Positions 21,955 to 34,750 of a stretch of 64,000 nucleotides of DNA are shown here, piece after piece (the first letter of the stretch is position 1; each line of letters opens with the position of its first letter). Below the pieces are notes generated by a model. That model saw nothing but the letters and a program-made list of their open reading frames with translations, searched no databases and had not been told where the DNA came from. The translations under genes were made by a program, and so were the position numbers. The stretch is taken from positions 372,001-436,000 of the forward strand of contig JAYKKR010000020.1 in assembly GCA_036971615.1 (NCBI GenBank). Direction: 5' to 3'. Origin of the DNA: Amyloporia xantha (lineage: Eukaryota; Basidiomycota; Agaricomycetes; Polyporales; Adustoporiaceae).

Positions 21955-22917
21955 CTTCAGTTTGCATAAGAACAGATGGCTGCCGTCAAAGGTGGGAACG
22001 GTGCCAAAAACAACCTGTATCTCAACCAGATTGCCCACATGTATGTTGGACGGCTTGAGACGCTTCATCTTCAAAGGACTTTCCGTTTGGTGAGCAACAG
22101 CACGTCTTAGACTGAATGACCACTTACTTGCGGCTGACACACTGATAGTACTCCACTTGGTTCTCCTCCAGATGTACTTCAGTTGTAATACGCTTGGCCA
22201 TCACTCCAGAAGGGTCCACATCTTTACCCAAAGGCTGAGAGATGCGTCCCTTTGCCTCTCGGGGATGAGCAAAGTATCGGCTAGAGAATTTGAGAACCAG
22301 ATCACCGTTGAGGTGAGTCGGCTTCCAAGGGCCCAATGCGTGTCCAGCAAGATGACTAGCCAAGACACCGTGGATAGCCAAGACACCTCGCACATACCGC
22401 TCAAAACAGTCCAGACCCAGGCCTGTCAGGGTGATGGACTGCTCCGCGTTCCCCAAGTGTCGTGGAAGTCTATGAGATAGGTCAGTTGTCGATTAAGAAC
22501 AAAGTCCATACTGACGCACTGGCTACCATTAAGGATAGGAGGCAGGTTCTTCTCATATACATATCCCAGCAGCGACAACACCGCTTCCTCCGGTGCACTT
22601 GTGCTCAATCCCTCACCACGCCATACCAGCTCACATTTTTGACGTCTCTTGCCCACAGGCAACTCAGATGGAAAAGGATCGAGCATTTGGAATGCAACAT
22701 CAGGCTAAACGACAGTGAGCAGAAGGTACAGTTACATTGAGATGACGTACGGCTGCAAAGTGTTCCAGATGTGCACGACCAAAATCCTTTTCGCGTGTGA
22801 CAAGAACCTCGCTCAGCATCTGTTCTGTTTTGTTGTAAGTATAAGGCTGAAACTCACAGAGCATCACATAGACTTACGATACTTGTCCTTGTCGTCATAC
22901 AGAATTGCAAGTGCCAT
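21717..22917 (-). CDS. Gene C: unrecognised multi-exon protein, left-arm copy
   Basis: Start ATG at 22917 (MALAILYDDKDKY), stop at 21719-21717, six exons with introns of about 45-55 bp. The predicted protein is about 310 residues. Notable stretches are LSEVLVTREKDFGRAHLEHF, a central region GLGLDCFERYVRGVLAIHGV followed by ALGPWKPTHLNGDLVLKFSS, a beta-rich part NIHVGNLVEIQVVFGTVPTF, and an acidic C-terminus DDSSEDEDG. No family or catalytic motif was recognised. Gene C is convergent with gene B and divergent from gene D. In this copy the exon around 22606-22618 is in frame, whereas the right-arm copy lacks one G there. Confidence 0.6.
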
Positions 22918-23524
22918 CTTGCAGGTGGAACAGACAAGTCGACTAGGTGGGCGTTGAAAGCGGGTCAGATGTCTTGCTCACATCTAGATGACTGTGGCTG
23001 AGCGCAGATGGTGTTTCCGATCTACCCGGTTATGGTAATATTGCCGTGCACTCGCAACAGATGCAATTGGACAAAACATGCATGACTAGTACTGATACAT
23101 CCTCGACACTACCTGCATCTAAATTGTCTCATTCTACAGACCCATCTCATTCATCTAATGGAGATGAATGCGATGTGGGAGGTCAAGGGAAAGTGGGTAT
23201 GCTCGGTGATACAGCTCGAGACATTCTGATGAGAATTCACCTGGATCGTAGATCCACCATACGATAGAACTGAGATCTATGCATCGGGCATCGGACTTGT
23301 GACCGCCGATCCTCTTACATCTCACCCCAAAGAAATGTTTGTCACGTAGAAAGATATCATTGGTCCAGCACATGAACGTACATGACCCCAGTGCCTTTCC
23401 ACCGTAACTCTCCGGTGTCTGGATTCCTATCTCTTCCGAGTCAAACCCAGATAAAAGCCACCCCGTCCCAAGCCCATCTTCTCCAGAGACGTCCATCCGC
23501 TCTCTATCATTCTTCCTCTACCAG
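22918..23524. promoter_or_regulatory. Divergent intergenic region between genes C and D, left copy
   Basis: It is about 600 bp between two start codons facing away from each other, so it should hold both promoters. No discrete box was identified and no convincing coding frame is present. Confidence 0.4.
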
Positions 23525-26500
23525 ATGGCACCACGCGCTCGAGCTCGTGGCCGTGGAACCTCAAACCGCGGGACGCCTGGCCGGTATGACTCTGTTCTAT
23601 CTGAACATCTGGTCCATGTCCTGACCATGTCTCTTGTTTCAGAGGTCGTGGTCGTGGTCGTGGTCGCAAAGCAATCTCAGCTGAGAGTATATCTGACAGT
23701 GATGCCGAGTAAGTAATCCTATTTGTTATTGGCATTGTATGCTTGCTCTAATACTCTACGTCACAGGGAATACACATCTGACCGTATCAAAAGGTAAGAA
23801 GGACTTGGATTGTTGTTATCTTGTTTCTCATTATATGTTACATAGGATCAAAAAGGACGATGAGTATGCATGTTGAAATCTATTGTCCTTATTTTGTGCT
23901 GATAATGGTATTGCAATAGCGATGTGTTTGGCACAAGGTATGTTTGGTTTTGCCGCTTTGATATGTATGCTTATAGCGCATTCTAGTCAAGTGCTTGCTG
24001 CGAAAGGGCGTGCAAGTCAAAAGTAATTATTATCTTGTTGTTCACATCACAATCACTGATTTTGCATAGGGTTGAGGAGGATGTAGACATGGCATCTGAA
24101 GACGATGCTGGCAATCCATCGTGTGTCATTTCACTGTCCTCTTGATATTGTTTTGATGTTGATCTGATCCATTTGCCAGCTCTGATCGAGACCCAAGCGA
24201 TCTTGAAAGGTATGTGTTGAAGTGCTTTTCTCGGTTTTATTTCTAACATGCTTATAGCGATGAGGCTGCTGTCATTGAGGAACCTGAACTTACTGAGACG
24301 CCTAAGAAAAAGTGAGTATATTCATGTGTTGAATCATGTGTGGCTACGCTGATATGATTGCTTAGAAAAAGGAAACTCTGACACCGCCGCCGACTCCCAA
24401 GACACCTTCTCCCTCGTGTATCTTATTTGTTTGTGTCAGCTATCACTCATGCAGGTTGTAGCAAATCTCGACGTGGCATCTCCAAGACACCTCGCAAGCG
24501 GTTGAAATTGTGAGTTCTTGCCCTGTTATGTTTGCATCTGCTAAAGTCAACTCAGTGTCTCGAGCGACGAGGAGGAGAGTGACAAGTAAGTCAAGTCATG
24601 TATATATGTAGAAGCTTTACCGACTCATTGACATGTAGTGCGTCACCCAAGAAGAAGCAACGTGCAGCGTAAGTCCATGTTATAAGATACATTGTTCCTG
24701 TCTGAGCTCATCGCCAGCAGTACGCCGCATCCTGATAGTGATGATGCTTTAGTGGAGACCAGCGAAGATGAGAGGGAGCGTCGTGTTGATAAGTTGAAGA
24801 TCCATCGTCAGATCACGTCAGTGTTGAAAAAGATGATTGTGCTTGGCGAGTAATTTATCCTGTTTGTAGTGAGTCGCCGGAGTGGAAGAAGTTCAAGTTG
24901 TTGCAAGGAGAACTTCACACTCTGCAGGGAAAGCTTGCTGAGATTGAGATGGCGACACCCAAGAAGTGAGTATTGCTTTGTCGTCTTATAAGGTCAATCT
25001 TGTGTTGACTGTATTGCCCTAGGAAATCTGCATCTTCGTCTCCTGTCAAGAAGGGCAAAAGCACAATCTTCCCGAGCCCCTCCTCCAAAAGATTTTAGCT
25101 CCTGCGTTCACGGGTAGCATGTCATCCTCGGAAGACGGAATGGAGTAGGTGCAGCTATATTGCGCTTATGGTTTTTGCTTATATGTGTTCACAGAGACAG
25201 GCCTAGTCCTGTCAAGAATACCTGGTTGGCGAGCAATGTTGACAGTGATGATGATATGGCTCATACTACTCCTGGCAGGTATGTCAATCTTACAATGTTC
25301 CCAACTTTGGCTGACACTCCGCCAAGGAAATCCAAGACAAACTCTCCCAACAAGCGGTGTGAGCTCATTGCGGATGAAGCATCTTCAGACAATGAAGTCA
25401 GCAACATCAAGGTGTCTGACAAGAACAAGATGGCCTCACCCAGGTATGTATGGTCAATTCGACTGTGATATATGCCTGCTCACTTCTCATATAGGAAGGG
25501 AAAGGGCAAGGACTCTCCCAAGATAGCTGGAATGCTGAGCAGAGAGCTGTGGGATCCTCTTTTGGAGGACTTTACCAGGATGTTCCGCCTTATGAGTATG
25601 TATATCCATTGTCCTAGACACCTATATTGTGGAGACTCAATGAACAATTAGTGCTGTTGAACTTGTGTCTGATGTTATGCCTATCCTGCTGTCTTTGGCA
25701 CTCGACATATTTACTCCACAGCCCATCAACACGAGGTATGTGAATCTCATGCGCTCCTCATCGGTGCATCTAATGAAATACAACACCACAGAGCTTTGGT
25801 CAAACTGATAACCACACCTCAGTTTGATACGCGTGTTGTGAACCCAGCACGTGTCAGCGACATTGACAACAACTTCAATGCAACTGCCAAGGCCACTCTC
25901 AGCCTGGATGTGTCGTTTGAACCTGTCATATGCGTCACGTATGGATCTGTCATAAGATCTCAGCTTTTTGTGCCACGAGAAGCTGGTGGAAAATACATCA
26001 AGGACATTCTCATTCATCCGCTGATGCAGGAGTGGCAGCTCGCATGTGGCTTCTATGGTCATGTCTATGCCAATCCTCTTAATGTTCGTTCATTTGGCAA
26101 TGGCTTAGGTATTGGAACACGACACAACACCAAAGCACCTGTCAATCCAACATCCTGTAAGTGCGCACTTATATGAGCTATCTGTATCACACTCTCAACC
26201 ATAATATAGCGTCTGGATCATACACAGACAGACTCAAGAATGCGGTCAAAGGAAGCAACAGATCCTCCAACGTCAACCACCAGGGAGGTGTATGGTACCC
26301 TACCAGGACGCATGTTCTTGAACCTTGGGACCACAGTAAGAAAGTTCTTGACTTGTATATGTATTATTACTGATGCTCCATAGTTCCTGTACGGGACTGC
26401 TCTGCATACTTCCAAGGCAAGCGCAGCAAGAATCTGGAGTTCAACTTCAAAGACATTGCGACCAAATGTCCAGTCTTTGAAGGTGAGATTCCAGAGGCAT

Positions 26501-26610
26501 CGCTTGTCGGTGTGTTGCATACGGTTGGAAAGTTCAACAAGGGTTCAGGCGACACACTTTCCACCAATATCATGGCTGTTATGTTACTTGCCCGTACTAG
26601 CAATGATTGA
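23525..26610 (+). CDS. Gene D: intron-rich protein with basic N-terminus, left-arm copy
   Basis: Start ATG at 23525, stop at 26608-26610. The N-terminus is Arg/Gly-rich (an RGRGRGRGRK segment), followed by an acidic/basic linker with TPKKKK-type nuclear-localisation-like motifs. The gene is split by at least 15 short introns; several exons are only 15-40 nt (for example around 23790, 23850 and 23920). The C-terminal third, encoded from about 25650, is a globular domain (ITTPQFDTRVVNPARVSDID, FVPREAGGKYIKDILIHPLM, ACGFYGHVYANPLNVRSFGN, EASLVGVLHTVGKFN) ending TNIMAVMLLARTSND. No family was recognised; the beta-rich end could be a nucleic-acid-binding fold, which is speculation. It sits between gene C (divergent) and the replicase (same strand, about 600 bp apart). 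Confidence 0.6.
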
Positions 26611-27077
26611 TGTCAGCTGTGTCTCTCATGTATCTTGCGTACTTCTGCTTATTCAATGACATGTTCAATTCAATTGCGTATATTCAACTTGCACCAGAAT
26701 AATAGAAAGAGTCTTTGATTTGATTTTGAGGGCGGTTATGGGTCATGTCATGTGATCTGAACCTTGTCACATGACTGTGATCTGATCATGTGACTTTGGG
26801 AATGGTGATGACGTGGCAAATGCTTTCTGTTCCACATCTCTCACTCGACCATTGCTTCTACCATACATCATGTTATTGCAATCGTCAAAAACTCACACCT
26901 TGGTGGCCCTGCTGTGGCTATGCTTTCTTCTGGAATTATTGCCTATGCTCCTTATGGAGTCTGTCGCAATATCTGGGTATTACTACGAGAAAAATGCAGT
27001 GCGTACCCACTCATTATCAGCCGATAACCATTCTGTCTCTTTATGTGATCTAGATATCACAGCATCACATACAAATG

Positions 27078-27174
27078 GAGTGTTGGCGGGCACTCTTGAA
27101 ATAAATACCGTGTCGTTTGACGACAAAGTGTTGGCGGGCACTTTCATATACAAATCCGTGTCGCTTGGCGACAG
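27078..27174. repeat. Two 48-bp repeats, each with a short hairpin, before the replicase, left copy
   Basis: gtgttggcgggcact occurs near 27080 and 27128. Each copy is followed by a perfect stem-loop: tgtcgtttgacgaca at 27111-27125 and tgtcgcttggcgaca at 27159-27173 (6-bp stems, ttg loop). The loop sequence is conserved while the stem changes in a compensatory way (t-a to c-g). The repeats end about 30 bp before the preferred replicase ATG at 27203. Confidence 0.7.
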
Positions 27175-27202
27175 AGCGTTCACCCGCATTCTCATATATT
27201 AT

Positions 27203-30200
27203 ATGGAGTCACACAATACAAATAACAAATGCTATGTCATCAAACCATGTCCAGATTCATGCTCACTCAAACTGGTGTATAAGCTTCATTTGATTCTGTT
27301 TATGCCCATTTTTGATATCAAAGCCCAGGTAAAAAGTGTAACCCTCTACTGTATGCGCAATCACATCAGGAGACATGACTTCAGAGTGTATTCAGCAAGC
27401 ATTCTGATATATAAGAGCATGTCAGCTGGGTTATTTTCTGGTAATGTTGGCAAACATTCTCAATGTAAATGCTATCAAGTCAAGTTTTCACATTTAGATA
27501 CATCCTTAGTGGGTGGAGGGTTGGCTGCCAAGAAAAGCCGGTATTGGTCCTTCCAAGATCTGCAACAATTTGTATGTTTTGGTACACCATCTGTAAATTC
27601 TGATGGTAAATACCAATTTGCAGATTATGTTCTCCTTGATAAAGATAGATACCATGAAGACGATGATATTATATTGGCAGATGTGCCATTGAAAACACTG
27701 GCAAGCCGTCTATCCGGTGCTTCTTTGAAAAAGGTACTTGGTCTGCATAGCATATCAGTTCACTACAAACGCATGAAGGTGGATGAAATGGCACGTACAT
27801 TGGGTGAACACAAATGTGTGTCTTGTCCTTCATTTGTATCACTATTTACACTGAAAACAGATCCCTTGACCAATGCACAGAAATGTCAATTATATCGGGA
27901 CAAGTTGAGACAACAAGAACACTCTGTCAAGCCAAAACAACAGCCTACTATCAAGAATGATCACATATGTGTTAAGAAGCAAACTGAAGAAGATGGTACA
28001 GACACTTCATTTAATATCTTTCCCCCAGAGGCACCATCTGCTCAACTTATCACTGATGTGGTCAATGGATTTCACTCAGACATGAATAAGAATAGGTTCA
28101 TTGAACTGCCATGTGCTGTGTGCGCTCTTTTGACTCCAGTAACACAGCTTGCTTTATTGGATGAATGCAATATTGACTTGTCTCTATTGAAGTCCGACAA
28201 CCAGCCAACCACTCGCAAGGAGCGATTTTCTGCTGATGATCCTATTGAACAGTGTGAGGGTCCCATTATATTACCCAATTGTAATCAGATATGTGCTGAT
28301 TGCCTTGACTGTTTGCAAAAGAAAAAGATACCAGTGAATGCCCTTGCCAATGGTCTTTGGATTGGAGAGGTTCCATCTCAACTCTGTGATCTTACTTGGG
28401 TTGAAAAATGCTTGTCGCTCGTGTCAAACACAACCACTGTATAGCAGAGGTCAAAGTCAGTGGCAGTTTCCGTATGCAGGCTAATGTCATCTGTCACTCA
28501 GTTCCAATGCCTGAGGTTTATGCTGAACTTCCACCAAGCAGAGCACAGCTTGATGAAGTATTTGCATTCTTATACATTGGGCCTAACAGACCAACAGAGA
28601 AGGACCACAAGCGGACTCCCTTTCTGGTGAGACGTGACAAGGTTGCAAAGGCATTGGAATGGCTCAAACTGAATCATGAGGACTATGCAGATTTGTCCAT
28701 CTCATACAAAAATCTCAATGAGTATCCAGAGGATGTGCCTCCAGTGATTATTGACTATCATCAGGCATACTGGGATCAAGATCCTGAAGCAACTGCAGTC
28801 AATGGACCTGGTGAAGGCAAGGGAACAATGGAGGGGCCTGTACCTTTTGCAGTGCAAGGTCTAACTGGTGATCAGTTGATGCATATGATGGCAGAGAATC
28901 CCAGAGCAGTCATTGCCAAGGCAATCCATCAATTCAAGACTGGAAAAGTGCTGGGCATAGGGCAGGCAAAGAACCCAGAGAGTCTTTATCATAACCCACA
29001 GCTCTATCCACAGATGTTTCCGTGGCTTTTTCCTTATGGCTTTGGTGGATTGAACAATATCAAAGGTGTGACTACCGTCTCTGAGACAAAGCGTAAGCAG
29101 CAGCTACTTATGTATCATGACAAACGATTTCAACTTGACCGCTACTTTCCACTGGTTGCATTTAATCATGAGCAGATAAAGAACTCCACAACAGGTGGGT
29201 ATTTACTTACCAACCGTAAGAACTTTGCTGACATTACTAACCGCATACTAAATGTCCCCATGACCACACTAGAAGATCTGATCAAGCGATTGAGCCAAGG
29301 ACCTGTGAAGCCTGAGAGTGAAGAAGAGAAGGCATGTTTTACAATTATCAATGATCTAGACCATGTTGCTCACAAAGTTCAAGGCTCCTCCACAAACCGG
29401 AAACGAATGCGTAATGAAATATGGGCTCTGACGGCATCTCTGGGTGCTCCATCATGGTTTATAACATTTGCTCCTTCTGATGTATCCCATCCTCTTGCAT
29501 TGTACTTTGCAGACACCCAAGAGATGTTCCACCCACACATTCTTCACCCTGATCTACGTAAAAGACTGATTGCCAACAATCCAGTTTCAGGTGCACGCTT
29601 CTTCAAAGTCATGGTTGAATTGTTTCTTAAACATGTCTTAGGTGTTGGAGTTGATCACAGAGGGGTCTATGGTGATACTGCAGCCTACTACGGCACAGTA
29701 GAGCAACAAGGACGTCTCACTCTTCACTTACACATGCTTATCTGGATCAAAAACTCACTTACACCCCAGGAGATTCGAGATCGTATCATGGATCCCAATT
29801 CAGACTTCCAGCAGCGAATGGTGGAGTACTTGGAGAGTGTGCATGTGGGTGAGTTTTTGAATGGTACAATGGTTGATGTGAGTGAAAAAGTAAAGAAGAA
29901 GGAAGAAGAAGACCCCTCATATGTTAATCCCACCATGATTATGTCTCGTCCAGCAGCCCCACCTTGTACCAAACATGGCAGTGATCATATGGTAGACTGT
30001 GAGTCTTGTATGCAACATGACACATGGATAAAAGAGTATACAGATGAGGTCAACAATATTGTGTTTAGATCCAACATACATGGTCATAACGAGGGATGTG
30101 GGTTTGTCAAGACTGGAACATGCAAGGCACGCTTTCCTCGTCAGACATTTCCCCACACCACTGTGGATCCTGAGACTGGAGCTCTCAATATGAAGAAAGG

Positions 30201-33200
30201 TGAGGCTTGGCTAAACACATATACTCCAGTACTCAGCTATCTTCTCCGATGCAACTCTGATGTAACCAGCCTGCTCTCTGGAACAGCCATCAAGTCAGTT
30301 ATCTCCTATGTCACAGACTATATTACAAAACTCCCCTGAAGACGCACACCATGTTTGATGCCATTCGAAGAGTGTTTGACAAAAACTCTGAAATGCTGCT
30401 GAGTGACAGCTCTGATCGTAAACAAAAGGCAAGATCCATACTTACCAAAATTGTCAACACACTTACAGCAAGCTCAGAGATTGGTGGACCCATGGCTGCC
30501 ATGTATCTGCTGAACCACAATGATCACTACACCAGTCACAAGTTTAGAATTTGCTTCTGGAGAACATATGTCAGTGCAGTTCGACATGCATGGGAAGATG
30601 ACTTGTCAGAAGCACCAAAAGTGATATTTACTGATCCAGAAGGCCCTGATAAGGTGATGTTGGGCAATATCCAGGGCAAATTTGTGGCTCTTTCCTCCAC
30701 TGATGACTATGTCTACAGACCAACCAAGTATGAGCATATTTGCCTGTATGATTGGATAAGGCGAGCCAGAGTGGAGCCCATTAATCGAAAGACCCAAGAA
30801 AACAACTTGAACTCTAAATCATTTGACACGGTGGAAAATTCCCTTGATGCTGAGAGTGGAGATTCAGATTTTGAGAATGACTATCATATAGATGAGGGAT
30901 TAGGCATCTCTGCGGAGGATGAGTTTGAGAACACAAGACTAAATAAAGTTGATGATAGCACAGTTGATGAGATACCAGATGGCCTACCCGAGCTGACTCC
31001 TATAAAAGAAGAGGAAGAAGAATCTGAGGATGAGCTGCTTCTGACCACTGCAAATGCAAAAACACTAGTCAGTGAGCAAAAGGCCCAGGCTGAGATGAAT
31101 GAATTGCAGCCTGAACGATTCCTGAAAAACCATCCACGCTATGGATCTCGACAAGCCAGACTGGTCGCAGAAGAGGAGAGTCTTGTTCCTAACTTTATTG
31201 GTGGAGCTCTACCACGCAAAGATGCTGGAAACAGAGAAGAATACTGTCTGACCATGCTCACTCTCTTCAAACCATGGCGTTCTGGAGCAGACTTGAAGCA
31301 GGACAAAGATACTCTGTGGCATGATGCATTTGAGAACCACAGTTTTACTGACAGACAGAGAGATGTCATGAAGTTTTTCCATCTTCGCTATGAGTGCAAT
31401 GATGCCAGAGATGACTTTTCCAAGGCACGCAGAGCAGGCTTGGATGGCAATGCTCCATCCTTTGCAGCAGACATGAAGACACTTGATGAGCTAGATGACC
31501 AGCATTATGCAAATCAAGGATTAGATGGCCTGAGTCCTGATGAAGACTTGATAGGGGAAGCCAGTGAGTGGGAACAACTGGGAAGCAGAGCTCAACTACG
31601 TCTGGCACATATGATGCAGGCTGAAAACATTATGCATACCTCTGGCTGGCTAGACAGTCTTCCTGCAGAGCACAAAGATGCTGTTGCTACCTTGAAAGAG
31701 CCTATGATCAGGGCAGACCATATGAAAGCATCAGAGTGGCGTAATCTGCTGACTGAGAAGCGCCAAGAGATTCTCAGGGCACGTGAAGAGCAAGCAGTTG
31801 CTAAGAATCCAAATGCAAGCACTAATGGAGGGATGACAGAGGACAAATATGTGAATGTAGTCAAAGTGATTGACCAGTCTTATCTAGACAAAAACTTCAA
31901 GGCCAAGTGCGAGGCTGACCAGACTCTGATCAACAGCACTGTGGCCAAATTCAGTCTTAACAAAGAGCAGGAGCGTGCATTTCGCATAGTGGCCAATCAT
32001 GCCACAGATCCTCCTGGTGAACAACTCAAAATGTATCTGGGTGGTATGGCTGGCACTGGCAAGTCTCAAGTGATCAAAGCCTTGATCCATTTCTTTGGAG
32101 AGCGCAATGAGGGCTACAGATTCATGTGCATGGCTCCCACTGGTGCAGCTGCAGCTCTGATTGCAGGATCTACCTATCATTCCATGCTGGGATTTAGCAA
32201 ATTTGGGGCTGATTCCATCACTGCACTCATGCAAGTGCGAGCACGGCTACAGAATGTAGACTACATATTCATAGATGAGATATCCATGGTGGACTGTCAC
32301 AGTCTGTACATGATATGTGCCAAGATGTGTGCTGCTCTACGGAATGAAGGTGATCCCTTTGGAGGAGTAAACATGATCTTTGCTGGTGATTTTGCCCAAC
32401 TGCCACCTGCTGGAGCTTCATATCCACTGTACTCCCACAAAGTAGGCACAATTGTACACACCACTCACAGTCACCGGGAGCAAGAGGCATCTGTGGGCAA
32501 GGCTCTCTGGCATCAGGTTACCACAGTGGTCATACTGCGTGAAAACATGAGGCAAAGACTGCAAACTCCAAATGATGCAAAAATGAGAAAGGCTCTCGAG
32601 AACATGCGATACAAGTCATGTACACAAGCTGACATCAAACATCTACAGGGGCGTATTGCAGGACGTGGTGTGGGCAAACCCAAACTAAATCAGCCCAGGT
32701 TTCGCAATGTCTCTGTGATTACTGCTTGGAATGCATATCGTGACAAAATCAATGAGCTGGGCTGTGCACGCTTTGCTAGAGAAACAGGCCAGCAATTGGT
32801 CACATTCTACTCTGATGACAAGTGGAGATCTGACAATGAGGGCAAGAAAAAGCAAAAGCGCAAGACAACCACTCTTGATCCAAGACGATCCAGCAATGTC
32901 ATCCAACCAGATATCCAGCGAGTGCTGTGGGATCTGCCACATGAGTGTACAGACAACCATCCAGGTAAGCTGTCACTGTGCCAAGGAATGCCTGTGATGA
33001 TCAAGACCAACGAGGCAACAGAGTGCTGTGTAACAAATGGTGCAGAGGGTGTGGTTGCAGGGTGGACAGCCAGACCCATTGATGATAACAAGATGGCTTT
33101 GGACACCTTGTTTGTGAAACTGACATGTCCACCCACTCCAATCAAGCTGGAGGGTCTTCCAGAGAATGTCATTCCAATGTCACACCAGCCCCTGAAGATC

Positions 33201-34750
33201 ACATGCAAGATGCCCAACGACAAGACCCTGACCATTCTGCGAGACCAAGTGGCTGTTATTCCCAACTTTGCCATGACTGACTTTGGATCCCAGGGGCGAA
33301 CACGACATGACAATGTGTGTGATCTGCAGAACTGCAAAAACCATCAGTCTATATACACATGTCTTTCCAGAGGATCCACATATGAAGGCACTATTATTGT
33401 GCAAGGATTTGACTCCAACAAGATGACAGGTGGAATATCAGGCTCTCTGCGGCAGGAGTTCCGTGAGCTGGAGATCCTGGATGAGATAACCCGATTACGC
33501 TATGAATGTCATCTGCCCAAAAAGGTGGAGGGTTCAACTAGAAACGCACTGATTTATTCATATCGCAAGGCAAAGGGAACACTGTATGTGCCAAAGACCG
33601 TGCATTCTGCACTCAAATGGTCCAAGACAGATGTGTTTGAACTGGAAGAGCCAACTGAGGATGCAGCATGGCAGGATCTGGGAAGACCAGACAAAAAGCA
33701 CAAAGACAACAGCAAAAAGGCCCAGGAATTCAAGGTCAAGCAGCTGCTTCAGTTGGCCAAGTATGTGCCTGCAAAGGGAACCAAGGTATTGGAGACAGTC
33801 AGCAATGACAAGGTGCAAAGGAACAGAGGGACCAAGCGCAAAGAGAGATTGACATGGCTGAGCAGAGTGAGCGCCAGATAAAAAAGTCCAAGGCATCTGA
33901 CATACTGGAGAAGAGTGGTCCTCCTGGATTCAAGTGGGATGGTGGGAGCTATAGCTGTGCATATGACTCTCTTTTCTTCATTCTATACACTGTGTATAGA
34001 CAAAGTCATGACCATTGGATAGCAAATATCTCCAGTCAAAATGCCATGCTCACCAGATTCACTCAGACATTCCAGAAGGTGGATACACACATGTTGTCCA
34101 TGGAAGAGGCCAGAGATGAACTCCGAGCTGAGCTTCACAAACTTGACTCAGAGGCATTTCCAGTTGAAGGAAAGGAGGGCACTGATATATACAAGCTGTG
34201 TGCAACCATGCTTGCCATTCCAGAGGATTATGTGACCAAGACTCTGATCTGCAATCACTGCCACACTGAGCTTGAGGGTGACACAGACAATCCTGTGCTC
34301 TGGGACTGTACAAAGCCATTATGGAAGGAGTGTGCATTTAAGCTAGGATCTTCCAAGAACCGCAAAATATCAGAGTGGCTACATGCCCTGTGTATGCGCA
34401 AGACTCAACACAAGTGCCCCAGATGTCCAAAGAAGCTCAAGATGCAGTACACCATCTCTGAAGCACCCAACTTTATGGTGTTTGTCACAAATGGTCTCCA
34501 GATAGACTTTGATTCCATATTCCACATAGGACAGGGTGAAAGTCAATACAGGCTGTGTGGCATCATATACTTTGGACAATTCCACTTTACTGCACGTGCA
34601 GTTATGCCAGATGGGCAGATATGGTTCAATGATGGCATAAGTACAGGTACCAAGTCAACCTTGGAGTCAAACATGAAGATTGTGGATTCTGGTACTCTCC
34701 AAAAGATTCAAGGGCGACACAGCTCTGTGGCTATTTACATTAAGATCTGA
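27203..34750 (+). CDS. Helitron replicase: HUH nuclease, PIF1 helicase and USP-like protease, left-arm copy
   Basis: About 2,515 residues from ATG 27203; an in-frame upstream ATG at 26813 would add 130 residues of hydrophobic or repeat-derived sequence. The N-terminal half has a zinc-type region (CAVCALL, CADCLDC) and a conserved Helitron N-terminal domain. The HUH motif HLHMLIW lies at about residue 841, and the catalytic tyrosine pair YVTDY at about 1035 and 1039. A PIF1-family superfamily-1 helicase follows, with Walker A GGMAGTGKS (about 1613), Walker B FIDEIS (about 1689), FAGDFAQLPPAG and a C-terminal LSRGSTYEG. The last 270 residues resemble a USP-type cysteine protease: Cys in SYSCAYDSLF (about 2251), zinc pairs CNHC and CPRC, and a His box FHFTARA...WFNDG (about 2460). 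In this copy the frame is interrupted by single-base run-length differences near 28405, 30329 and 33838; the right arm is open at each of these. Confidence 0.9.

Noticed and set aside
26813..27202. Hydrophobic N-terminal extension of the replicase as a signal or membrane segment
   Set aside because: It would include two repeat-derived 16-residue blocks and lies before the first part that resembles Helitron proteins; the ATG at 27203 is preferred, although 26813 is in frame.
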